6,297 nucleotides of DNA from Spirochaetaceae bacterium. Its GTDB lineage: Bacteria > Spirochaetota > Spirochaetia > JABEVK01. Shown here one piece after another: positions 1 through 4,677 of the stretch. The number at the start of each line of letters is the position of its first letter. Positions within the stretch are counted from its first letter, which is position 1. The notes under the pieces were generated by a model, which was not told the origin of the DNA, did not search any database, and saw nothing but the letters and a program-made list of their open reading frames with translations. The position numbers and the translations under genes were made by a program. The stretch is taken from the NCBI GenBank assembly GCA_023265735.1, contig JAHFSN010000133.1:1-6297 (forward strand). The letters run 5' to 3'.

Positions 1-1145
1 AGGCCCTGGGCCGCCGCCTCCTCGTACCCCGAGGTGCCGTTGGTCTGGCCGGCCACGAAGAGGTTGGCAATGATCTTGGATTCCAGGCTCGCCTTGAGCT
101 GGATGGGGTCGAGGTAGTCATACTCGACGGCGTATCCCGGGCGGACGATGATGGCGTTCTGCAGGCCGGGAATCGAGTGGATGAAGTCTTCCTGCACGTC
201 TTCGGGCATGGAGCTAGAGATACCGTTGAGGTACATCTCCTCGGTACCGGCGCCCTCGGGCTCAATGAAGACCTGGTGACGGTCCCGGTCGGGGAACTTG
301 ACCACCTTGTCTTCGATGCTGGGGCAGTATCGGGGTCCGTTGCCCACGATCTTGCCGCTGTAGAGGGGCGACCGGTGCAGGTTGTCCATCAGCACCTGAT
401 GGGTGGTCTCGTTGGTGTAGGTGATGTAGCAGGGAAGCTGCTGGCGGTCGATGGTGAGCTGGGCGAAGCTGAAGGGGACGATGTCGTCGTCGCCAAACTG
501 GGCCTCCATCTGGCTGAAGTCGAGGCTGGAACGCAGCACCCGGGCCGGGGTCCCCGTCTTCAGACGGCCGACCTTGAAACCCTTCTCGCGAAGGGTCACG
601 TCGAGGCCGTACGAAGCGGGTTCCGAAAGCCGTCCGCCGGGGGCGTTGTACTCGCCGATGAAGATCTTGCCGTTGAGGAAGGTGCCCGTGGTCAGGACGA
701 CCACCCGGGCCGAGAATCGTCGTCCCCGGGCCGTGACCACGCCGGTAACCGTCGTCCCCCGGGTGTCGTACTGAAGGTCGGTGACCGTGTCCATGAAGCA
801 GACGAGGTTCTTCTGCAGTTCGAGGGTCTTCTTGGCCAGGGCGGCGTAGGCGGCCTTGTCGGCCTGGGCCCGGGGGGCCTGGACCGCGGGTCCGCGGCTG
901 CGGTTGAGGACCCGAAACTGAATCATGGTGGCGTCGATAAGCCGGCCCATCTCGCCGCCCAGGGCGTCGATCTCGCGGACCATGTTGCCCTTGGCCAGAC
1001 CGCCCACCGCGGGGTTGCAGCTCATGCGGCCAATGGTGTCCAGGCTCTGGGTCACCATCAGGGTACGGAAATCCAGGCGGCTCAGGGCCAGGGCGGCCTC
1101 GATGCCCGCGTGGCCGCCACCGATCACAATCGCGTCAAAATCCAA
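1..1145 (-). CDS. mnmG: tRNA uridine-5-carboxymethylaminomethylation enzyme MnmG (GidA), N-terminal part, cut by window edge
   Basis: MnmG is the FAD-dependent partner of the GTPase MnmE. Together they add a carboxymethylaminomethyl (or aminomethyl) group to the wobble uridine U34 of certain tRNAs in the cytoplasm. The visible 381 codons begin with the dinucleotide-binding loop (IVIGGGHAGIEAA, residues 6-18). They include the conserved cysteine motif MSCNPAVGG (41-49, Cys43), the first family signature GPRYCPSIEDK (270-280, Cys274), and the second signature AGQTNGTSGYEEAAAQG (365-381), at which the window ends. The family is usually about 620-630 residues, so roughly 240 C-terminal residues, including the MnmE and tRNA contact domain, lie outside. 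The start is a TTG at 1145: an in-frame TGA at 1157-1155 rules out anything further upstream, and GAGG lies 7 bases before it. It is divergent from the HD-GYP gene. The identification is very secure; the TTG start is well supported. Confidence 0.97.
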   Translation of the reverse strand, partial: MDFDAIVIGGGHAGIEAALALSRLDFRTLMVTQSLDTIGRMSCNPAVGGLAKGNMVREIDALGGEMGRLIDATMIQFRVLNRSRGPAVQAPRAQADKAAYAALAKKTLELQKNLVCFMDTVTDLQYDTRGTTVTGVVTARGRRFSARVVVLTTGTFLNGKIFIGEYNAPGGRLSEPASYGLDVTLREKGFKVGRLKTGTPARVLRSSLDFSQMEAQFGDDDIVPFSFAQLTIDRQQLPCYITYTNETTHQVLMDNLHRSPLYSGKIVGNGPRYCPSIEDKVVKFPDRDRHQVFIEPEGAGTEEMYLNGISSSMPEDVQEDFIHSIPGLQNAIIVRPGYAVEYDYLDPIQLKASLESKIIANLFVAGQTNGTSGYEEAAAQG

Positions 1146-1152
1146 GGCAAAA

Positions 1153-1156
1153 CCTC
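1153..1156 (-). promoter_or_regulatory. ribosome binding site deciding the TTG start of mnmG
   Basis: GAGG on the minus strand lies 7 bases before the TTG at 1145. It overlaps the in-frame TGA that closes the frame upstream. The only start-type codon between this stop and the glycine-rich FAD loop is this TTG. Confidence 0.6.
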
Positions 1157-1164
1157 ACCCGGGC

Positions 1165-1170
1165 AATATA
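1165..1170 (-). promoter_or_regulatory. possible -10 element for mnmG
   Basis: The minus strand reads TATATT, five of six matches to the sigma-70 -10 consensus. No good -35 box lies 16-18 bases upstream. The implied transcript would start only about 13 bases before the TTG codon, a very short leader that still contains the GAGG. The surrounding divergent spacer (1146-1291) contains no open reading frame that I would defend. Its other visible structure is a 4-bp G/C hairpin at 1196-1207 with the loop CTCT. Confidence 0.3.
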
Positions 1171-1273
1171 AGGGATTTTTGGTCAGGAATACCAGGGGGC
1201 TCTCCCCAGGGCGGCCGTCGTAGGACCAGAAAGTCAGTGGCACGGACGTGTCCCATAGTCGATACTTCCAACT

Positions 1274-1280
1274 AAGGAGG
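1274..1280 (+). promoter_or_regulatory. ribosome binding site for the HD-GYP gene
   Basis: AAGGAGG is followed by a G run, 11 bases before the GTG at 1292. The spacing is slightly long, but a second weaker AGGAG overlaps the start itself. There is no other start-type codon between the in-frame TAG at 1256-1258 and 1292, so this site and the stop together fix the start. Confidence 0.6.
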
Positions 1281-1291
1281 GGGGACCAGGA

Positions 1292-2695
1292 GTGGAAGAT
1301 GCCCAGGGCGGCCTGATAGCCGATTCCTCACCGCAGGCCATCGTCAGCGCACGAACTTTTACGCCCGTCACCGCCAAGTTCCTGCTGGAGAACTGGGCCA
1401 GGCTGCAGGAGGTATCGGCACCGGTCTTTGAGATCAAGGCCCGGGTCGATGACGACTTCTACGTTGGTCCGGCCGACCTGGCGGACCTTCAGGCGCTGTC
1501 CGAATCCGGCGACCGACAGAACTATGTGGTTCCGACGCATTGGCTGGCCCCCAACAAATCGGCCCAGGTTTCCCTAGGGTGGGACCGGGACCCCTTCTTT
1601 GTCCGCTGGCGGGCCCTTCTAGAAATGATGCCCGAGGAGCGGGTGAAGAATTTCCGCCAGAAACGCCTCGAGTTTGAAACCAAGATCCGGGAAGAACGAG
1701 ATCCCGTGGCCCGGGCAAAACTCATCGCTGCGGTCACCGAGACAGCGTTCCTGGTCAACAAGGCGTGCATGAGCCTCGAGAAGACCCGTCTGGACCAGGT
1801 CGACCACGACCTGGTCCACGAAACCATCCTGGTGATCCAGTCTGTGCTCTCGACCATCGAAGAGTCCCAGCTCGCTTCGTCGCTGCTGCTCACCCTCAGG
1901 TCGCTGTCGACGGGGCAAACCGTCGACCACGTAGTCAGGGTCTTTGCCACGGCGTCCGCCTTCCTCCTCTACCTGCGAAAGCTCCACTCGAATCACCTCG
2001 TGGCCCGCATGCGCTCGACCTTTGCCCAGGTGTACAAACCCTACTACCGGCGACTCCTCCCCCGGGTGTCCGACGGAGCCCTCACCGCCGACAACCTCGT
2101 ACGGCTGAGAGGAATCTCGATGGACGAGGTCCGCGAATTCTCCCTGGGCATCCTCCTCCACGACCTAGGCAAGACTATGGACTTGGCGTATTTCGAGGGC
2201 CCCCAAGCTTACGATGCGGCCCGGGTCAGGCAGCACGTTCTGTTGGGTTCGGGCCTCTTTCTGCGCACCTACGGCCAGAAGTACGAGGCCGCCCGCTACA
2301 TCATTGGCGATCACCACAACTACCTGTTCCATCCCGACGGCTATGGCCTCACCCGCTGGGATCGGTCCCGGGGAGGGGGGGCCGCCAAGAAACCGGAGTG
2401 TTGCGTGGGGGCCACCCTCGAGGGGTTCCAGTCGGGGGAGACCCTCACCTTCCTGCCCATTGAAGTGTGCGCGGTGGTCGATGTCTACGACGCCCTCACC
2501 GATCCCTACCGGACCTACCAGAAGGCCCGGGACCCCCAAGGAGCCGTGGGGCTCATGACCGAGGAGTTTGTGGCCCAGGGGAAGATGGATCCGGTGATCT
2601 TCGACCTGTTCGTGGGCTTCCTGAAGGCCATGGGGATCGACCTCCCCCAACTCGGCTTTGAGGAACGCCAGGCGTCCCGGACCCCCTGGAACTGA
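1292..2695 (+). CDS. HD-GYP-type phosphohydrolase with variant active-site region (possible cyclic-di-GMP phosphodiesterase)
   Basis: A 467-residue, probably cytoplasmic protein. The C-terminal half carries the metal-ligand series of HD-GYP domains: His213 (VDHVVRV), His290-Asp291 with Lys294 (LLHDLGK), His315 (RQHVLLG), His341-His342 (GDHHN) and Asp397 (VVDVYDALT, then PYR). Known HD-GYP enzymes hydrolyse cyclic di-GMP or related cyclic dinucleotides. Three features are atypical. The stretch from His213 to His290 is about 77 residues, against about 30 normally. The GYP loop reads DGYGL. About 44 residues, including Cys370-Cys371, separate it from DVYDALT, where about 15 would be usual. Position 209, four before His213, is Gln, so the extra Glu ligand of trinuclear members seems absent. 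Residues 1-205 match no domain I recognise and are rich in charged helix; no membrane segment is seen. The GTG start follows AAGGAGG, and an in-frame TAG at 1256 excludes earlier starts. Catalytic activity is inferred. Confidence 0.85.
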   Translation: MEDAQGGLIADSSPQAIVSARTFTPVTAKFLLENWARLQEVSAPVFEIKARVDDDFYVGPADLADLQALSESGDRQNYVVPTHWLAPNKSAQVSLGWDRDPFFVRWRALLEMMPEERVKNFRQKRLEFETKIREERDPVARAKLIAAVTETAFLVNKACMSLEKTRLDQVDHDLVHETILVIQSVLSTIEESQLASSLLLTLRSLSTGQTVDHVVRVFATASAFLLYLRKLHSNHLVARMRSTFAQVYKPYYRRLLPRVSDGALTADNLVRLRGISMDEVREFSLGILLHDLGKTMDLAYFEGPQAYDAARVRQHVLLGSGLFLRTYGQKYEAARYIIGDHHNYLFHPDGYGLTRWDRSRGGGAAKKPECCVGATLEGFQSGETLTFLPIEVCAVVDVYDALTDPYRTYQKARDPQGAVGLMTEEFVAQGKMDPVIFDLFVGFLKAMGIDLPQLGFEERQASRTPWN

Positions 2696-2716
2696 GGGGC
2701 CCGGGACCCGACCCTC
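2694..2716. terminator. possible bidirectional hairpin between convergent genes
   Basis: GAGGG (2694-2698) can pair with CCCTC (2712-2716), and an inner CGG/CCG can stack within the loop. The hairpin starts inside the HD-GYP stop codon and ends just before the convergent gene's TAG at 2721, so it could serve both transcripts. There is no T tract on either side, so this is a weak call based mainly on position. Confidence 0.25.
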
Positions 2717-2720
2717 GCCG

Positions 2721-3092
2721 CTACACGATCTTGCAGGGGATGGAGGCGTCTTCGTCAAAGGTATAGACGGCGCACAGACGGTGGTAGCCATCGGCGATGA
2801 TCACCCGCCCATGGGCCGTATCACGCACCAAGAGGAGGGGGGAGAGCTCCTTTCCCGAGGCGATCTTCTTGCGATCTTTCTCCACGTGGCCGTTGCTGAT
2901 CCCCAGGAGGGAGAGTCCGCTGGCCCGGAAGATGTCCTTGGCCTTGAAGGCCGTCAGGGGAGCCCGGCGAAGCTGGGCCACTACCGTCTTCACCGCCTCG
3001 GGACCGTAAAGGAGAAGCAGAAAAGACTCGGCTGCGGGGTAGTCGTGATCTTCGGGTTCGGGAAGCCAGGATGGGGCGAGTTTTTCGGGCAC
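2721..3092 (-). CDS. small ParB/sulfiredoxin-like protein of unknown role
   Basis: A 123-residue soluble protein with no signal peptide or membrane segment. The C-terminal motif VIIADGYHRLCAVY (97-110), followed by SIPCKIV at the very end, resembles the ParB N-terminal/sulfiredoxin fold pattern, in which a strand leads into DG-x-HR and an Ala-rich helix, then 'IP' and a final strand. Before it are a conserved-looking FKAKDIFRASGL (49-60), a charged VEKDRKKI (70-77) and SPLLLVR (84-90). It lacks the helix-turn-helix and dimerisation domains of a chromosomal ParB and has no ParA neighbour, so partitioning is unlikely. I believe similar stand-alone proteins occur as hypotheticals in other bacteria, but no function is known to me. 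The start is taken as the GTG at 3092 because AAGGAGG lies six bases before it. An ATG six codons upstream would have that site inside the coding region and has no ribosome binding site of its own. Confidence 0.8.
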   Translation of the reverse strand: MPEKLAPSWLPEPEDHDYPAAESFLLLLYGPEAVKTVVAQLRRAPLTAFKAKDIFRASGLSLLGISNGHVEKDRKKIASGKELSPLLLVRDTAHGRVIIADGYHRLCAVYTFDEDASIPCKIV

Positions 3093-3098
3093 GGGAAA

Positions 3099-3105
3099 CC
3101 TCCTT
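3099..3105 (-). promoter_or_regulatory. ribosome binding site deciding a GTG start
   Basis: AAGGAGG on the minus strand sits 6 bases before the GTG at 3092. If the upstream ATG (3110) were used, this perfect site would be codons 2-4 and the bases upstream of the ATG (CCCTTTCCCG) would offer no pairing. The GTG is therefore favoured. Confidence 0.7.
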
Positions 3106-3141
3106 GTCATCGGGAAAGGGTCGAGCCAAACCGGGGCCTGG

Positions 3142-3150
3142 TGGTATTCT
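3142..3150 (+). promoter_or_regulatory. possible extended -10 promoter for the MgtC-family gene
   Basis: TGGTATTCT is a TGn extended -10 motif with a TATTCT hexamer (four of six matches). It lies in the 93-base divergent spacer, about 36 bases before the proposed TTG start at 3186. No clear -35 box accompanies it, as is allowed for extended -10 promoters. Confidence 0.3.
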
Positions 3151-3175
3151 CAGGGGAAAGAAACCCAAACCCAGC

Positions 3176-3179
3176 GAGG
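3176..3179 (+). promoter_or_regulatory. ribosome binding site supporting a TTG start of the MgtC-family gene
   Basis: GAGG lies 6 bases before the TTG at 3186. The frame is open far upstream, through sequence antisense to the neighbouring gene. This site and the family's usual N-terminus, a first helix beginning within about ten residues, are what place the start. Confidence 0.5.
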
Positions 3180-3185
3180 CAACCC

Positions 3186-3812
3186 TTGGCCGATCCCCTC
3201 TTTCTGTCCAAGATACTGACGGTTTTCCTGATGGCGATGCTTTTCGGCTTCGAAAGGCAGCTGGAGCACAAGCCCGTGGGCTTCGGAGTCTACAGCTTTG
3301 TGGGGTGCGCTTCGTGCGTCCTCACTGTGGTGGCCCTTGAACACGCGGGAACCGCGTCGATGCCGCTGTTGGGCGCCATGGTCACGGGCGTGGGCTTTTT
3401 GGGTGCCGGGGCCCTGTTCCGGCAATCCGACCACATTTCGGGGCTCATCAGCGCCGCTTCGCTGTGGACCTTCGCCATTTTGGGCATCGTGGTCGGTTAC
3501 GGGGAGTTCCTGGCGGCGGGGGTCCTCTACGGAGCTCTCTGGCTCATCCTGGGCATCAACCGCCTCCTCGAATTCTTGAGCTTTGGATTCTACCGCAAAA
3601 CGCTGACCCTAAGGGCCCGCCGGTACCTCACCAAAGACGACCTGAGGTCGACCTTCGGCGTCCGGGGGCTGATGGGGTTCACGTCGCAGTTCGACAAGGG
3701 GAAGGGCGAGTTCCGTTGTTCGGCCACCATCAGCGGACGACCCGCCGAACTCAACGCCCTGCCTCCCCGTCTGCTGGCCGATCCCGATATCCTCGAGTTC
3801 TCGTTGAAATAA
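3186..3812 (+). CDS. MgtC/SapB family inner-membrane protein, variant
   Basis: A 208-residue protein with about five hydrophobic segments in the first 130 residues (roughly 6-22, 34-52, 60-78, 84-105 and 107-126) and a soluble tail of about 75 residues. Family marks are FGFERQLEHKPVGF (20-33), the core VTGVGFLGAGALFR (66-79), and the Gly-Leu plus small-residue stretch GLISAASLWTFAILGIVVGYG (86-106, paraphrasing the usual GLTTAAslW). MgtC proteins act in magnesium limitation and acid stress; in Salmonella, MgtC inhibits the F-type ATP synthase. Related SapB/YhiD proteins are less understood, so the exact role here is unknown. The usual GLRTH after the Lys-Pro is replaced by GFGVYSF, which marks a divergent subgroup. 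The soluble tail could be an ACT-like regulatory domain, as in MgtC, but this is only suggested by size and position. The gene diverges from the ParB-like gene and ends 23 bases short of the convergent secreted-protein gene. The start is the TTG at 3186; GTG at 3141 is a weaker alternative. Confidence 0.85.
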   Translation: MADPLFLSKILTVFLMAMLFGFERQLEHKPVGFGVYSFVGCASCVLTVVALEHAGTASMPLLGAMVTGVGFLGAGALFRQSDHISGLISAASLWTFAILGIVVGYGEFLAAGVLYGALWLILGINRLLEFLSFGFYRKTLTLRARRYLTKDDLRSTFGVRGLMGFTSQFDKGKGEFRCSATISGRPAELNALPPRLLADPDILEFSLK

Positions 3813-3835
3813 CCAGACCCAAGGAGGGGCGCAAC

Positions 3836-4456
3836 CTACTGGGGGCTGAGTTCCAGACCCGAGATCATTTTGAGAAACTCGGGCTTCTGCTTCTCAAATT
3901 CGCTCTTGAGCGTCCAAAACGTATACTGGACAGTGCCGCCGTCCGTGGCCGACAGGAAACTCAGGAACTCAAAAGACAACCCTGAAGAAACGGCGTGATA
4001 GCTGCAAAGCTCCCCCGGGATTCCATTGACGACGCACTCCTGGACATCATCGTAGCCCGAGGTGGGGTCGATACTTTGGGCATTGCGGAGGACGAAGGCC
4101 TTCAGGGACTCCAACCCGTAATTGAGACCTTCATAGATGACCATTCCCCAGCCCGACGACGCCGTATTCTGAAATTGGAACTCGGCGCTCCGGTTGGACC
4201 CCTGGATCTTGTTCCAAACCGACGGATCGTAGCTGACCGTGTACCGGAGGGACTTTCCCCGGAGGACCTCCGTTTGGCTCGCCAGTTTTGCCAAGACCAA
4301 ACGTTCGGCGGGGACGGAGGGGGCCGCCTCGGCAAATTCCCAGGTCTGGTTATCGTGAAGAATCACTTTCCGACCGCCGATTTCGCCGGTCAGGTCTGCG
4401 GAAAACGTGATGGTTGCCGTGGCAAAGAAAATCGCTAAAAGAAGAATCGCCCTCAT
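3836..4456 (-). CDS. secreted protein of unknown function with possible PsbP/Mog1-like fold
   Basis: A 206-residue protein with a clear Sec signal peptide: Arg2, then the hydrophobic stretch ILLLAIFFATATITFSA, with probable signal peptidase I cleavage after Ala20. No lipobox cysteine is present, so a soluble periplasmic or extracellular protein is expected. After cleavage, GRKVILHDNQTWEF (28-41) resembles the short 'G-x-V-x-L-x-x-D-G-x-W' element common in small exported bacterial proteins. Residues 65-203 show alternating short strands: YTVSYDPSVW (72-81), a central EGLNYGLESLKAFVLRN, then GTVQYTFWTL and a final helix EFLKMISGLEL. This layout recalls PsbP/Mog1-type (DUF1795-like) folds, but it is a judgement by eye. 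Two cysteines (141 and 151) could form a disulfide. The ATG at 4456 is chosen over an in-frame ATG 29 codons upstream because the signal peptide begins there, with AGGAG about 10 bases before it. Base composition is less GC-rich than in neighbouring genes. Confidence 0.8.
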   Translation of the reverse strand: MRAILLLAIFFATATITFSADLTGEIGGRKVILHDNQTWEFAEAAPSVPAERLVLAKLASQTEVLRGKSLRYTVSYDPSVWNKIQGSNRSAEFQFQNTASSGWGMVIYEGLNYGLESLKAFVLRNAQSIDPTSGYDDVQECVVNGIPGELCSYHAVSSGLSFEFLSFLSATDGGTVQYTFWTLKSEFEKQKPEFLKMISGLELSPQ

Positions 4457-4541
4457 CTTGGTCTCTCTCCTGTGATGTGTTGAAGCACAGAAGGGGCCGT
4501 TCCCTCTCGGCATGAACGATTCGCCTCCCAGTTCGACCCTC

Positions 4542-4571
4542 ACTTTAGGCTTCCGTTGGCTTTCTGTCCAA
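4542..4571 (-). promoter_or_regulatory. possible sigma-70 promoter for the secreted-protein gene
   Basis: On the minus strand, TTGGAC (4571-4566) is separated by 18 bases from TAAAGT (4547-4542). The match is moderate: three of six for the -35 and four of six for the -10. The transcript would have a leader of about 80 bases before the ATG at 4456. Confidence 0.3.
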
Positions 4572-4611
4572 TGCCCTATTTCCCAGGTCCCTCGGAAAGT
4601 TGTACGGCCGT

Positions 4612-4621
4612 GACGATCGTC
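4612..4621. promoter_or_regulatory. perfect 10-bp palindrome in the transporter upstream region
   Basis: GACGATCGTC is a perfect inverted repeat without a spacer. It lies 56 bases before the proposed transporter start and inside the 221-base divergent spacer (4457-4677). Efflux genes are often controlled from such spacers by local repressors, so it could be a half-site or operator. However, no regulator gene is adjacent, and a 10-mer palindrome can occur by chance. Confidence 0.25.
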
Positions 4622-4665
4622 CTATTTCTCAGTATCTTCCTCATGTTCCTTATCACTTACCCCCC

Positions 4666-4671
4666 GGAAGG
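4666..4671 (+). promoter_or_regulatory. ribosome binding site deciding the TTG start of the transporter
   Basis: GGAAGG lies 6 bases before the TTG at 4678. The frame stays open upstream to another TTG at 4600, but that one has no purine-rich site at proper spacing. It would also add 26 polar, proline- and histidine-rich residues that are not typical of this transporter family. Confidence 0.65.
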
Positions 4672-4677
4672 TATTCT

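Noticed and set aside
177..1223. Long plus-strand open frame of 348 codons
   Set aside because: It lies antisense to mnmG, whose protein matches two family signatures. The plus-strand product is a low-complexity Gly/Val/His-rich sequence with no family resemblance, as expected for a shadow frame in GC-rich DNA.
1238..1252. TGGCACG resembling a sigma-54 -24 element before the HD-GYP gene
   Set aside because: The -12 GC is absent at the required spacing: positions 1251-1252 are TC.
1765..2463. Second plus-strand frame of 232 codons inside the HD-GYP gene
   Set aside because: It gives a Pro/Arg/Gly/His-rich product typical of an off-frame read in GC-rich DNA. The HD-GYP frame carries the conserved motifs across the same bases.
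2658..3185. Upstream extension of the MgtC-family frame to 2658
   Set aside because: The extension runs antisense through the whole ParB-like gene and would put about 176 non-membrane residues before the first helix, which the family does not have. The TTG at 3186 with GAGG fits better.
3821..3827. AAGGAGG on the plus strand between the convergent genes
   Set aside because: No ATG, GTG or TTG follows at usable distance, and the downstream plus-strand frame is antisense to the secreted-protein gene. It is probably a chance match.
4457..4543. Longer start (29 extra residues) for the secreted protein
   Set aside because: It would bury the signal peptide behind a polar, Arg- and His-containing stretch. 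The ATG at 4456 has AGGAG upstream and gives a normal signal peptide.
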